Below are positions 1-9,699 of a stretch of 64,000 bases of DNA, piece after piece. The notes beneath the pieces were generated by a model, which did not search any database, was not told the DNA's origin, and saw only the letters and a list, made by a program, of their open reading frames with translations. The position numbers and the translations under genes are program-made. Within the stretch, counting starts at the first letter, position 1. Each line of letters starts with the position of its first letter. Origin of the DNA: Dialister succinatiphilus YIT 11850. Lineage in GTDB: Bacteria > Bacillota > Negativicutes > Veillonellales > Dialisteraceae. The DNA is taken from NCBI RefSeq assembly GCF_000242435.1, contig NZ_JH591187.1:62001-126000 (forward strand). The letters run 5' to 3'.

Positions 1-12
1 GGGAGAAAACGT

Positions 13-2040
13 ATGAATCAGAAAATCAAGTATGCAGCTCTGGGAATTGCTCTTGCCTGCACCGGCTGGACCGGCGCTTCGGCAGAGCAAGTGTATGAAC
101 TGAATCCCATTACCGTAACGGCACAGCGTTATGAGAAAAAGGACGTTGATGTGCCTGCCACGACACAGACATTTACTGAAAAAGACATTGCTGCTACCGG
201 TGCAGATAATATGTCTGTAGCTTTAGGATATTTGGATGGCGTTGTTACCTCCGGCATGGGGCCCAACGGGGCGTCTAATTCTTCCATGACCAGCAAAATC
301 GTGATGCGCGGCGTTGAAAATGGCACGGTGGTTATGGTTAACGGTACCCCTATCAACTGGAGAAATCTTTATAATCTGGAAAATATTCCGACCAGTGCGG
401 TATCCCGGGTAGAAGTGGTTCACGGCGGCGGTGCGGTGATGTACGGCAGCCAGGCCACCGGTGGTGTCATCAATATCATTACCAAGAAAAAACTGGATAA
501 CCAGGTGGAAGCAGGCTGGGGGAATCGGGGAAGACAAAGTTATAAGGTCTCTGCCAATGCAGGCCGTTTTTCCTTTGCCTATGATTACAATAAATGGGGG
601 ACCATTGATAAGGTCTCCGATTATAATACAAAGGTGACTACAAAGAAGGATGGGAAGACAGTCACCCTTTTCCCGGTCCATATGCAGCAGAAATTCAGAG
701 GTTCTGAAAAGAACAATTTCAATGCCATGTATCAATTCAATGACAAGCTGGATTTGCTTTACAACCATAATGAATCCACCAATCGCTGGTCCTATAAGTA
801 CAGCGGGATACCGGAGGGAAATAAATATGCGGGCCTGAATGGTCAGACTCGGTATAAGACCAAATTTGAAAGAGATGGAGATTTTATCCAGTTAAATCTT
901 CATGATATGGATGGCTTCAGCGGCCATATTTTCTATAACTATAACTCCCTTGCCACTCACCAGACCAATTTCTACAGTTCCACAGCTTCGCCGTATAAAC
1001 CGGATAATCCCAAATATAGAAGCTATAGCAAGGAAAAGAATAAGACCTATGGCTATGATTTCCAAAAGGTGTGGGACCAGAAGGACAAACAGACCTTCCT
1101 GCTGGGGACATCCCTGGTTCGAGAAGAGTATAAGAACCATGACCCCGGTGCCACCAGCGCTCTGGATAGAGAAATCAGTGAAGGAAGAAATATTTATGCA
1201 GCCTTTGGCTCATGGAACAGAAATATCACACCGAAGGATACCTTTACCTTGAGCGGACGCGGCACATGGACCACGGGAGGAAAGAAGCAGTATCACAATT
1301 TCAGCACCCAGGCACAGTACCTGCATAAGCTGAATAACAACCAAAGCATCTATGCCGGCTTTGGTCAGTCCTTTGTGCTGCCTACCCTTCGCCAGCTGCA
1401 TTCCCGATTTGATATTTCTTCACCGGACCGTATTATTGGGAATCCCGACCTGAAACCGCAGAAGGGTACCCACTATGAAATGGGCTGGAAGATGGAAACG
1501 GAACATAGACAGTACAAGGCAGCCCTGTTTACCGAAAGAATCAAAGATGATATTTCTTTTTCAAAGCAGACCGGTCAGGATTACTGGGATACAGTCAATG
1601 AGGATTTCAAGAATAAAGGACTGGAATTGACGGTGAAAGGGCAGGAAAAGAACGGGTTTGGCTGGCATGCCGGATTTACTTACCAGAATCCGAAAACTAA
1701 GGAAAAATCGCAGAAAAAGACTGCTAAAACCTATTGGGACCGCCATTATGGAAGAATCCTTTTGAATGGCGGCGTGGATTATACAAAGAATAAATGGGAA
1801 ACGGCATTGAATTTCAGTTACCTGGCTGACAGGGTCATGACACCTACCAGTGCCCATTCCTATGATACAAAGCCTTATCTGCTTACCTCTTTCTTTGCTA
1901 AATATTCACCCAACAAGTCCGATGATATTATTCTGACCGTGGATAATATCCTTAACAGGGAAGATGTGACGTCCCACACGTCAAGTGATTATTATTCCAC
2001 GCCAACTACATTCCTTTTGTCCTATCGTCATAAATTTTAA
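13..2040 (+). CDS. TonB-dependent outer-membrane receptor
   Basis: 675 residues. A Sec signal peptide (about residues 1-24, ending GASA) is followed by a TonB-box-like stretch (NPITVTAQRYEKKD, about 31-44), a plug domain (GVENGTVVMVNGTPI, VEVVHGGGAVMYGSQATGGVINIITKK) and a 22-strand-type barrel ending in aromatic LSYRHKF, the usual C-terminal outer-membrane signature. Family knowledge: such receptors import iron complexes, haem or cobalamin using TonB energy. The next genes encode a metal-chelate binding lipoprotein and a CobN-like chelatase, so a haem or cobalamin/tetrapyrrole ligand is likely, but the ligand is inference. A GGGAGA ribosome site lies just upstream. The promoter would be outside the window. 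The class of protein is sure; the substrate is not. Confidence 0.93.
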   Translation: MNQKIKYAALGIALACTGWTGASAEQVYELNPITVTAQRYEKKDVDVPATTQTFTEKDIAATGADNMSVALGYLDGVVTSGMGPNGASNSSMTSKIVMRGVENGTVVMVNGTPINWRNLYNLENIPTSAVSRVEVVHGGGAVMYGSQATGGVINIITKKKLDNQVEAGWGNRGRQSYKVSANAGRFSFAYDYNKWGTIDKVSDYNTKVTTKKDGKTVTLFPVHMQQKFRGSEKNNFNAMYQFNDKLDLLYNHNESTNRWSYKYSGIPEGNKYAGLNGQTRYKTKFERDGDFIQLNLHDMDGFSGHIFYNYNSLATHQTNFYSSTASPYKPDNPKYRSYSKEKNKTYGYDFQKVWDQKDKQTFLLGTSLVREEYKNHDPGATSALDREISEGRNIYAAFGSWNRNITPKDTFTLSGRGTWTTGGKKQYHNFSTQAQYLHKLNNNQSIYAGFGQSFVLPTLRQLHSRFDISSPDRIIGNPDLKPQKGTHYEMGWKMETEHRQYKAALFTERIKDDISFSKQTGQDYWDTVNEDFKNKGLELTVKGQEKNGFGWHAGFTYQNPKTKEKSQKKTAKTYWDRHYGRILLNGGVDYTKNKWETALNFSYLADRVMTPTSAHSYDTKPYLLTSFFAKYSPNKSDDIILTVDNILNREDVTSHTSSDYYSTPTTFLLSYRHKF

Positions 2041-2204
2041 ACAGCCATTTTCATACAAAGATATATGACATAAGGGCTGGTCATAATATATGAGGAAGTG
2101 CCTGAGTGCAGGGAAACATAGATTTAATGCGGCAAGTATCGAGTATTTTGTCTTGGTTTCCTTGACTTAAAAGGCGCTTCCTTTGTATTTCAAAGGAGTT
2201 TCTC

Positions 2205-3164
2205 TTGAAACGGTTTGCTCTATTTCTCCTCTCCCTTCTTTTCGGTACCCTTCTCCTGTCCGGCTGCGGAAAAGTGCAGCCGAACAGCCACCTGCGGCAG
2301 GTGGTGGACGATACAGGACAGTCCGTATCCCTCCCCAGCCATCCCTCCCGTATTGTGTCTCTTACCTATGGCACCGACGAGATTCTTCTGGGTCTGGTAG
2401 ATACGTCCCGGGTGGCGGCCCTCTCCCGATATGCCGGAAATCCGGATATTTCCTTTGTGACGGAGGAGGAGGCTGAGGCCGTGGGGAGGAAGGTGGACAT
2501 GAATGCAGAGTCCATTATGGCCCTGAAGCCGGACCTGGTTATCGTCTCAACAGCGGTGTCTCCTCAGCTGGTCAGTCTTCTACAGCAGTCCGGCATTCCG
2601 GTGTATGTGTCCCTGGTTGCGGTAAGCTTTGATGAAATGGAAGAAAAGGTCAGAGGAGTGGCCAGGGCAGTGAACGAGGAAGCCGGCGGTGAAGCCATGG
2701 TACAGGATATGGAAAATAAAAAAGCGAAGCTTGAGGAAAAACTTTCCGCCATAGGTCCTTCGGATGAGCGGTGTGCCCTGGGACTTTCTTTCAGGGGAAT
2801 TCTGGGAAAGAAGGGCACCCTTTTCAGTGAGGTGCTGGCCATGGCCCACGTGAAGGATGGAGCGGCCCGGTATGATGTACCGAAGGGGACCAATGCCTAT
2901 CTTTCCATGGAAATCCTGCCGGAAATCAATCCCGATGTGATTCTTATGCCCGTATGGAAGGTGAAAACCGGGGATGATGAGGAAGCCTTTGCCCGGGAAA
3001 TCATGGAAAATCTGGCTTACCGGGATGTAAAGGCTGTTAAGAATGGAAGGCTTGTACCTTTCCCGGAAAAGTATAAGTATGTCATGAGCCAGCATATAAC
3101 TGAAGCCATAGAGGCCAGTGCCCGGGCGGTGTATCCGGAACTTTTTGACGAGGCTTCCAGCTGA
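2205..3164 (+). CDS. ABC-type Fe/haem/cobalamin substrate-binding lipoprotein
   Basis: 319 residues. The start is a TTG at 2205, chosen because AAAGGAG lies 6 bases upstream (2192-2198) and the reading opens with a lipoprotein signal, LLLSGC (Cys about 21). The fold is the BtuF/FepB helical-backbone type: N lobe DDTGQSVSLPSHPSRIVSLTYGTDEILLGL, then MALKPDLVIV, and a C lobe with ILPEINPDVILMPVW. It would hold an iron chelate, haem or cobalamin at the outer face of the inner membrane. No permease or ATPase gene is adjacent, so the partner lies elsewhere or the protein works with the TonB receptor alone. The 165-base gap before it shows no recognisable cobalamin riboswitch. Confidence 0.88.
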   Translation: MKRFALFLLSLLFGTLLLSGCGKVQPNSHLRQVVDDTGQSVSLPSHPSRIVSLTYGTDEILLGLVDTSRVAALSRYAGNPDISFVTEEEAEAVGRKVDMNAESIMALKPDLVIVSTAVSPQLVSLLQQSGIPVYVSLVAVSFDEMEEKVRGVARAVNEEAGGEAMVQDMENKKAKLEEKLSAIGPSDERCALGLSFRGILGKKGTLFSEVLAMAHVKDGAARYDVPKGTNAYLSMEILPEINPDVILMPVWKVKTGDDEEAFAREIMENLAYRDVKAVKNGRLVPFPEKYKYVMSQHITEAIEASARAVYPELFDEASS

Positions 3165-3205
3165 TTGCAGGCATCTGATTTCATATAAGGCAAGGGAGAA
3201 TAGAG

Positions 3206-6200
3206 ATGGCAGTGAAACTGATCTATGTAACAAATGTGGACCGCCGGTTTTTCATGATGAGCCGAGCCATGGAGTCCCTGCAGAAGGAGGGCCGGCTTTC
3301 CGAAAGCTGCTGGACGCTGAAGGTGAAAGATGACAGCAGTTTTGCTTCCTATGCGCCTCTTCTTGAGGGAGCTTCCCTGGTGATGATCAAGTTCATGGGA
3401 AATACAATCCGTACGAGGTTCTGGCAGCAGTGCCTTGCCTTTTTAGAGGGCCGTGGGATTCCCTATTACATGGATGCAGCCGGTTCGGCGGAGGAAGAAT
3501 GTGGGAAGTGGATAGGAAAAGAGGACATTGACGCTATTAAAAAGTACAGCTTTTACGGCGGAATGGAAAATTATAGGAATTTATGGCTCTATGGCGCTTT
3601 CCTCTTTGAGACTTCCCCGGTAAAGCCACCGGATCCCAGTCCCCTCTGCTGGGCGGGACTCTACCATTTTGGCATGAAGGACAGGTATATGACGGATCTT
3701 TCTTCCTATAGGGAGAGATTCTGCAAGCCGGAAAGGCCTACCGCCGGCTTTCTTTTTTATCGGGATGAATGGATCTGGGGAGATACAAAATACCAGGATG
3801 CTTTCATTGCGGAGGCAGAGCGGCAGGGGCTTAATGTCATTCCTGTTTTCACTAACGGGCTTCCAGATACGAAACTGGGTATGCCATCCCTTGATGAAGT
3901 ATTTCATCGGTATTTTATGAAAGATGGAAAGCCTGTGATTGACTGCCTGGTGAATGTAATGAAATTTTCATTCACCACATCCGGCTCCATATCCCGCGAG
4001 GTGCTCCATGAAATGGGAATTCCTGTGCTGCAGTGCTATTCCCTGCTTATGCCGGAGGAGGAGTGGAAAAAATCAACGGAAGGCATGAATGCCATGGAAG
4101 TGTCCATCAGTGTTTCCATGCCTGAATTTGACGGCATTATCCACGGGGTGCCCATAGCGGCCAAGCATGTGAAGAAAACAGGAGAGGTGGAATACCTGCC
4201 TTTGAAAGAACGGATAGCTGCCATGGCAGCAAAGGCCGGTGCTTGGGCCAGGCTTCACAGGAAGAGAAATGAAGACAAGAAAATTGCCATTATTTTTCAC
4301 AACTATCCGCCTAAGAATTCCAATATCGGTAGTGCCTTCGGCCTTGACAGCATAGAAAGCGTGCGCCGTCTCCTGGAAAAGATGAAAGCGGCGGGGTACA
4401 GGATAGATTATGTCCCGGAAACAGGCAGCAAGCTCGTTCAGCTCATCACCAGCCAGGCCACCAATGATTTGTCCATGATGACGGAAGCGGAAGAGAAGGC
4501 CTGTCATAAAGTGACAGAAAAACAGTACAGAGACTTTTTTCAGACCTTTCCTGCAGATGTGAGGGCGCAGATGGAGAAAGACTGGGGCAGCCCTCCCGGC
4601 AGTGTCATGGTGGATGAAAAGGGCAGTATCCTTGTTCCTGGTGTCATGGATGGACATGTTTTCATCACGGTCCAGGCACCCCGGGGCTATGGTTTTGATG
4701 CAGCCAAAATCTATCATGATCCTTTTATCGCTCCTACCCATCAGTACCTGGCCTATTACCTGTGGATACGGGATATCTGGAAGGCGGATGCCGTCATTCA
4801 TGTCGGAACCCATGGAAATCTGGAATGGCTGCCGGGCAAGGGCGCGGGACTTGACCGCAGCAGTTATCCGGATCTGGCACTGGGCTGTCTTCCCAATGTG
4901 TATCCTTACCATATGACCATTACCGGAGAGGGTATACAGGCCAAAAGACGGGGAAGCGCCTGCCTGGTAGACCATATGCCTGCACCCATGGCAGATGCAG
5001 GCACCTATGACGAGCTCTCAGAGCTTGAGAAGAATATGGATGAATATGCCCATTTCCTTACAGTGGAGCCGGAAATAGCATCCCGCATGATAGGGGAAAT
5101 ACGCAGTCTGGCTGTGAAAGCGGAGCTGGATGGGGAAGTGCCCTATGATGCATCGAAGCCATTTTCTGAATATCTGACAAGGCTGCATCAGTACATAGAG
5201 GATATTAAAAACAGTGAATGCCATGTGGGTCTCCATATATTGGGACAGATGCCGGAAGGAGAGATTCTCAGAAATGAAATTATCCAGCTCATGAGGCAGT
5301 CTGATGGTTCCTGTCCTGCCATTCTGGATGTGTTTGCAGAAAAATACGGATACACAGCAAAAGAATTGATGGAAAAATCACAGACCCTTCTTCCGGAGAA
5401 AAAAACAGGCAGTGAAATGATGGCGGCAGTCAGAAAAGAAACGGAACAATTTATCGACACTCTGATGGTTCATCATTTTAGTGAAGAAGGTATCAGAAAA
5501 GCCCTTTCAGCCAAGTCAGTACGGGAAGGGGATGCCTTGTGGCAGAAGCAGGTAGAAAAAACGGCCGGTTTTATCTGTCATGACCTGTACAAAAGGCTTT
5601 CCGGCACGATTCAGGAAATGGATCATACCCTGGAAGGAATAGAAGGGAAATATATTATGCCCGGGCCCTCAGGCTCACCTCATGCCGGTGGTGTATCCCT
5701 CCTTCCGGCAGGAATTAATTTCTATGGGATTGATCCCAGAAAGCTTCCTACCAAAGCGGCCTGGGCGGTAGGCAAAGAGCTGGGTGATGAGGTCATATCT
5801 CGATATATCAGGGAGGAAGGAAAGTACCCTGAAAATATTGGCATGGTTTTCTGGTCCGGTGCCAATATGCGAAGTCACGGGCAGTGTATAGCGGAATTTC
5901 TTTATCTCATGGGCATTCGTCCTATCTGGGAAAAAGGAAGCCTTTATGTGAAGCGCCTGGAGCCGATTCCCCTTTCGGAGCTGAAAAGGCCCAGACTGGA
6001 TGTAACAGGCAGAATCAGCGGCCTTTTCCGGGATACCATGCCGGCAGCAGTTTCTCTTATGGACAAAGCAGTCCTGCTGGCTGCATCCCTTCCGGAGAAG
6101 GAGGAAGACAATTTTATACGTAAACATGTCCTTTCCGAAAGCAGTGCCATGGAAAGGAATGGAATGACGACAGAGGAAGCCTGGCGGGAAGCCTGCTATC

Positions 6201-6925
6201 GTATTTTTGGTGATGCGCCGGGAACCTATGGCGCCGGTGTGGGTGTCCTGCTGGAGTCACGAAACTGGAACAATTTGGATGACCTTTCCCGCGTTTTTGT
6301 CAGATGGGGCGGCCATGCCTACGGCAGCCGTTCCAAAGGAACCTACAAACCCGGGCTTTTTAAAGAGCGCCTGTCCCATATGGATGTGACCTTGAAAAAC
6401 GAGGATAACCATGAAACGAATATGATGAGCAGTGATGATTACAATGCCTATCATGGCGGCATGATAGCGGCTGTACGGAGCCTTTCGGGTAAATCTCCCC
6501 GCTCCTATGAAGGCGACAGTACGGAAAGGGGCAGCGTCAAGGTCCGCAGCGTGCAGGAGCAGGCTAAGCGGGTTTTTCGCATGGAAACCATCAATCCCCG
6601 GTTTATACAGGGCATGATGAAGCATGGCTACAAAGGAGCAGCCGACCTGTCAAGCCGTGTATCCATCAGCTTCCAGTGGGATGCTACCAGCAAGGTGATG
6701 GAAAACTGGATGTATGAAAAACTGGCAGAAAAGTACGCGCTGGATGTCACAGTACAGGACTGGATGAAAGAAGTCAATCCCTGGGCACTCCAGCGCATTA
6801 CAGAAACTTTGCTGGAAGCGGAAAAGCGGGGCCTGTGGCAGGCAGCGGATGAAACGATAGATCAGCTGCAGGCCCTGTACCTGGATATAGAGGGAGAGCT
6901 GGAAGAGAGCCAGGATGATACGTGA
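3206..6925 (+). CDS. CobN-like chelatase/dechelatase large subunit (HmuS-like candidate)
   Basis: 1239 residues, about the usual CobN length. The CobN/BchH core is clear from about residue 350 onward: NYPPKNSNIGSAFGLD, HVGTHGNLEWLPGKGAGLD, YPYHMTITGEG, and later GINFYGIDPRKLPTKAAW, FWSGANMRSHGQ and WGGHAYGS. CobN normally inserts cobalt into hydrogenobyrinic acid diamide together with the AAA+ partners CobS and CobT, or a ChlI/D pair. None is nearby and no corrin gene is in the window. CobN homologues sitting in haem-uptake operons (HmuS of Bacteroides) have, as I recall, been shown to remove iron from haem anaerobically. The TonB-receptor plus binding-protein context fits that role better than cobalamin synthesis. 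The start has GGGAGA 9 bases upstream. Confidence 0.9.
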   Translation: MAVKLIYVTNVDRRFFMMSRAMESLQKEGRLSESCWTLKVKDDSSFASYAPLLEGASLVMIKFMGNTIRTRFWQQCLAFLEGRGIPYYMDAAGSAEEECGKWIGKEDIDAIKKYSFYGGMENYRNLWLYGAFLFETSPVKPPDPSPLCWAGLYHFGMKDRYMTDLSSYRERFCKPERPTAGFLFYRDEWIWGDTKYQDAFIAEAERQGLNVIPVFTNGLPDTKLGMPSLDEVFHRYFMKDGKPVIDCLVNVMKFSFTTSGSISREVLHEMGIPVLQCYSLLMPEEEWKKSTEGMNAMEVSISVSMPEFDGIIHGVPIAAKHVKKTGEVEYLPLKERIAAMAAKAGAWARLHRKRNEDKKIAIIFHNYPPKNSNIGSAFGLDSIESVRRLLEKMKAAGYRIDYVPETGSKLVQLITSQATNDLSMMTEAEEKACHKVTEKQYRDFFQTFPADVRAQMEKDWGSPPGSVMVDEKGSILVPGVMDGHVFITVQAPRGYGFDAAKIYHDPFIAPTHQYLAYYLWIRDIWKADAVIHVGTHGNLEWLPGKGAGLDRSSYPDLALGCLPNVYPYHMTITGEGIQAKRRGSACLVDHMPAPMADAGTYDELSELEKNMDEYAHFLTVEPEIASRMIGEIRSLAVKAELDGEVPYDASKPFSEYLTRLHQYIEDIKNSECHVGLHILGQMPEGEILRNEIIQLMRQSDGSCPAILDVFAEKYGYTAKELMEKSQTLLPEKKTGSEMMAAVRKETEQFIDTLMVHHFSEEGIRKALSAKSVREGDALWQKQVEKTAGFICHDLYKRLSGTIQEMDHTLEGIEGKYIMPGPSGSPHAGGVSLLPAGINFYGIDPRKLPTKAAWAVGKELGDEVISRYIREEGKYPENIGMVFWSGANMRSHGQCIAEFLYLMGIRPIWEKGSLYVKRLEPIPLSELKRPRLDVTGRISGLFRDTMPAAVSLMDKAVLLAASLPEKEEDNFIRKHVLSESSAMERNGMTTEEAWREACYRIFGDAPGTYGAGVGVLLESRNWNNLDDLSRVFVRWGGHAYGSRSKGTYKPGLFKERLSHMDVTLKNEDNHETNMMSSDDYNAYHGGMIAAVRSLSGKSPRSYEGDSTERGSVKVRSVQEQAKRVFRMETINPRFIQGMMKHGYKGAADLSSRVSISFQWDATSKVMENWMYEKLAEKYALDVTVQDWMKEVNPWALQRITETLLEAEKRGLWQAADETIDQLQALYLDIEGELEESQDDT

Positions 6926-7093
6926 AACCAGGGCTTATGGGAAATAGAAAACTCTGTCAGGGAGATGTCTTTCATCGGGCTGCAGAGGCTTCATCCTTCT
7001 CTATGGGATTTCTGTTTTTAAAGGAACATGGACCTGCATAGAGGATCGGCTTTCATTATGAACTAATATCGGATAAATAGATAATTATAAAAA

Positions 7094-7136
7094 GGGGCTG
7101 TGATAAATGTAAATCATTTCTTCACAGCCTTTTTTA
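7094..7136 (+). terminator. Rho-independent terminator after the chelatase gene
   Basis: AGGCTGTGA...TCACAGCCT stem followed by six T. The same hairpin, with related sequence, recurs at 41761, 52857 and (partly) 56561, so it belongs to a repeated terminator type. Confidence 0.8.
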
Positions 7137-7139
7137 TAA

Positions 7140-7330
7140 TTTTTCCTGATGGTAAGATTCCAGTCCCTTTGTCATCTCGAGTGGGGAATGTGCCGGCGTG
7201 AGTGGAAAAACTTTGGACTCTATTGAAGCTCTGAACCAAGAAATCTCCTGCCACCAATGCTCTCTGTACCATTGAAAAGTGATATTTCTCTACTCCGCTT
7301 CGCAACGTTTGAAATGACAGTGGGGCGGAG
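7140..7330. repeat. Degenerate copy of the GTCATCTC dispersed repeat
   Basis: From 7168 the text (GTCATCTCGAGTGGGGAA...GCCGG, later AGAAATCTCCTGCC, CTCTCTGTACCATT, ATTTCTCTACTCC, GAAATGACAG) follows the same order as the copies at 41838, 42170 and 52936. The outer ends are near-inverted (GTCATCTCG against CGAAATGAC). There is no convincing gene between 6926 and 7875. Confidence 0.65.
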
Positions 7331-7388
7331 TGGTATCCATGTCATTCATGTATTTTTTCACAGACCCGTCCATCATTGAAGGCACTAC

Positions 7389-7473
7389 GAAAAGCCTGAA
7401 AAGAGCGTGCGCACAGGCAGATTCCTAGGTGAAACTGTCTGATCCATAGAAGGACACTTTCTTCAGGCTTTTC
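7389..7473. other. Long imperfect hairpin of unknown role
   Basis: GAAAAGCCTGAA (7389-7400) pairs perfectly with TTCAGGCTTTTC (7462-7473), and the interior (GGCAGATTC...GAAACTGTCTG) forms a second helix. No U-tract follows, so it is not a plain terminator. The rest of the gap up to 7875 shows nothing I can name. Confidence 0.45.
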
Positions 7474-7875
7474 TATCGCGAAGGCGATTGATTTCTTCTT
7501 GAGTTCTTGGCCGAAAAGGATTTGAAAACTCAGAACGCATTGAACGGGCTTGAGACCCGGAGCTCTTATGTATTCATCTTTGCGAGATGGCTTGCAGCCG
7601 AATCAGGAACCGGGTATTTTTTTGTGGCCACTCCCCGGACCTTTTCCATGCTCTCATCTGTTCTCTATTATACCGGATAGGGAAGAAAATGGGAATAGGA
7701 AATATAGAAATTATGTTTGCTGATTTTGGAGGCATGGAAGGGAGAACTATGAGTTTTATAGATACATTTTCTCGGGAATTCATAGAGAATGTAAGAAAGA
7801 TTCACCGGCCTTTTCCTATTTCATCGTCACTCATGGTACAATAGAATATATTATTGTATGTTCGGAGGAATGAGC

Positions 7876-8820
7876 ATGGGATTTTTTGACAAAATCAAAA
7901 GAGGTCTCACAAAGACCAAGCAGAGTTTGATCAAGAATATTGAAAGCGTAGTTATCGGCTATGCCCAGATTGATGAGGATTTCCTGGAAGATTTGGAAAT
8001 GGTACTCCTTTCCGGTGATATCGGTGTCCGTACTACGGACTATCTGATGCGCCAGATTCGCCGGGGCGTCACGGAAGGGGTAATTCATAATACGAACGAA
8101 GTCATGCCTTTCATGGAGAAAACGGTGAAGGAGCTTTTGAAGGATGATACGGCAGGTGAAGAGTTTACCCATCATCCCGAGGTGATTCTGGTGGTCGGTG
8201 TGAACGGGGTAGGCAAGACCACCACCATTGGCAAGCTTTCCGGCCGTCTCCACAAGGAAGGAAAGAAGGTTCTTCTGGCAGCGGCTGATACTTTCCGCGC
8301 TGCTGCATCGGAACAGCTCACCATCTGGGCGGAAAGAACGGGTGCTGATATTGTAAAGCATGCAGAAGGCGCCGATCCTGCAGCCGTTGCGTTTGATGCC
8401 GTATCGGCTGCCAAAGCCAGAGGGGCTGATGTGGTCCTCATTGATACGGCCGGCCGTCTCCAGACGAAGGTAAACCTCATGGAAGAATTGGGGAAAATCA
8501 GCCGGGTGGTGAAGAAAGTGATTCCTGATGCACCGCACCAGACGCTTCTGGTACTGGATGCCACCACCGGTCAGAATGCCATCAGCCAGGCAAAGAATTT
8601 CGGTGAAATCGTGCCCCTTACCGGCGTGGTTCTTACCAAGCTGGATGGCACCGCCAAAGGGGGCGTGGTGCTTTCTGTTCATGAAGAACTTCATGTGCCG
8701 GTGAAGTGGATCGGCATGGGTGAAAGGGAAGATGACCTGGACCGCTTCAATCCTGATGAATTTGCGAAGGCTCTTTTTGAAACGGATGACCATGTGCTGC
8801 AGGAAAGCACGAAGGTGTAA
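7876..8820 (+). CDS. ftsY: Signal recognition particle receptor FtsY
   Basis: 314 residues. An in-frame ATG exists at 7858 and another at 7870, but GGAGG at 7864-7868 sits 7 bases before ATG 7876, giving MGFFDKIK, so 7876 is preferred. The N domain is followed by the SRP GTPase G domain: P-loop GVNGVGKTTTIGKL (about 105-118), DTFRAAASEQL, DTAGRL, TKLDGTAKGG. FtsY docks SRP-ribosome complexes at the membrane during co-translational insertion. The acidic A domain of E. coli FtsY is absent, as is usual in firmicutes. A terminator follows. Confidence 0.97.
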   Translation: MGFFDKIKRGLTKTKQSLIKNIESVVIGYAQIDEDFLEDLEMVLLSGDIGVRTTDYLMRQIRRGVTEGVIHNTNEVMPFMEKTVKELLKDDTAGEEFTHHPEVILVVGVNGVGKTTTIGKLSGRLHKEGKKVLLAAADTFRAAASEQLTIWAERTGADIVKHAEGADPAAVAFDAVSAAKARGADVVLIDTAGRLQTKVNLMEELGKISRVVKKVIPDAPHQTLLVLDATTGQNAISQAKNFGEIVPLTGVVLTKLDGTAKGGVVLSVHEELHVPVKWIGMGEREDDLDRFNPDEFAKALFETDDHVLQESTKV

Positions 8821-8836
8821 CAGGTATTCAGTCATG

Positions 8837-8870
8837 GCAGGGGTGCATATCCGATGCATCCCTGCTTTTT
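8837..8870 (+). terminator. Terminator of ftsY
   Basis: GCAGGGGTGCAT/ATGCATCCCTGC stem with TTTTT. It separates ftsY from the metallopeptidase gene. Confidence 0.85.
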
Positions 8871-8925
8871 GAGTGCTGCCCCGGGGCGGGGAGAAGGACA
8901 AGAGGAAGGAGTCAGGGGAAAAGTG

Positions 8926-9621
8926 ATGAAAAAAAGGATGGAGGAAATGGAACCTTTCGCCTATGCTGTAACCATTACACGGAAAAGGGGACTCAGGGCT
9001 ATTTACCTTCGGATTTCCAGGACCGGGAGGGTTCTTGTATCAGCACCATCGGCCATGGCTTTAAAGGAAGTGGAACGTTTCGTGGCTTCAAAGGATGGAT
9101 GGATCCGGGAAAAGCTGGCCAAAATGCCTGCCGTCCCCTGCTATACCTATGACAGCGGCGAAAAACATTTCTTTCTGGGCAGGGAATACCCCATTGTTTA
9201 TGAACGAGGCCCCGTGAGCTCCGTGTCGGTAAGGGAGAGAAAACTCTGTCTTACGATAAGCCCACGGACGAAGGATCGGCCCCGGGCTTACAGGAATCTT
9301 ATGAAGGAAGAACTGCGGAAGGTTATAGAAACATATATAGAAATCTGGGCGCCCCGCATGGGCGTCCAGCCTTCTTCCCTGACCATTCGCATTCTAAAGA
9401 GCCGATGGGGCAGCTGCAATGTAAGGACCGGAGAGCTTTCCTTTGCCCTGGACCTCATCACCAAACCGGAGGCATGCATCGAGTCGGTGGTGGTGCACGA
9501 GCTGAACCATCTTCTGGAAACAGGTCATACCCGCCGTTTCCATGCCCTCATGGCCCGCTGGCTTCCGGACTATAAGGAAAGGACGAAGAAACTATACGAC
9601 TACCCCAGAGAGTTTATTTAA
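8926..9621 (+). CDS. YgjP-like zinc metallohydrolase (DUF45, M48-type)
   Basis: 231 residues from ATG 8926 (MKKRMEEM). An upstream in-frame ATG at 8854 lies within the ftsY terminator and has no ribosome site; AGGAAGGAG at about 8902 favours the internal start only loosely. The C-terminal half carries the family signature: LKSRWGSCN, then VVHELNHLLETGHTRRFHAL. The HELNH zinc-binding motif and downstream His/Glu match the YgjP/SprT-like group. Biological role is unknown; proteolysis or nucleotide/RNA-linked roles have been suggested for relatives. The product class is clear and the function open. Confidence 0.85.
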   Translation: MKKRMEEMEPFAYAVTITRKRGLRAIYLRISRTGRVLVSAPSAMALKEVERFVASKDGWIREKLAKMPAVPCYTYDSGEKHFFLGREYPIVYERGPVSSVSVRERKLCLTISPRTKDRPRAYRNLMKEELRKVIETYIEIWAPRMGVQPSSLTIRILKSRWGSCNVRTGELSFALDLITKPEACIESVVVHELNHLLETGHTRRFHALMARWLPDYKERTKKLYDYPREFI

Positions 9622-9699
9622 CAGGGCTCCTGTGGCTGGTTTCCTGGTTTCTGGTGCCAGGAATGATTGAAATACTTATGCAGTTCCCGTAACGCATAA

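Noticed and set aside
2041-2204. Cobalamin or haem riboswitch before the binding-protein gene
   Set aside because: No B12-box or other recognisable conserved core was found, and the spacer is only 164 bases.
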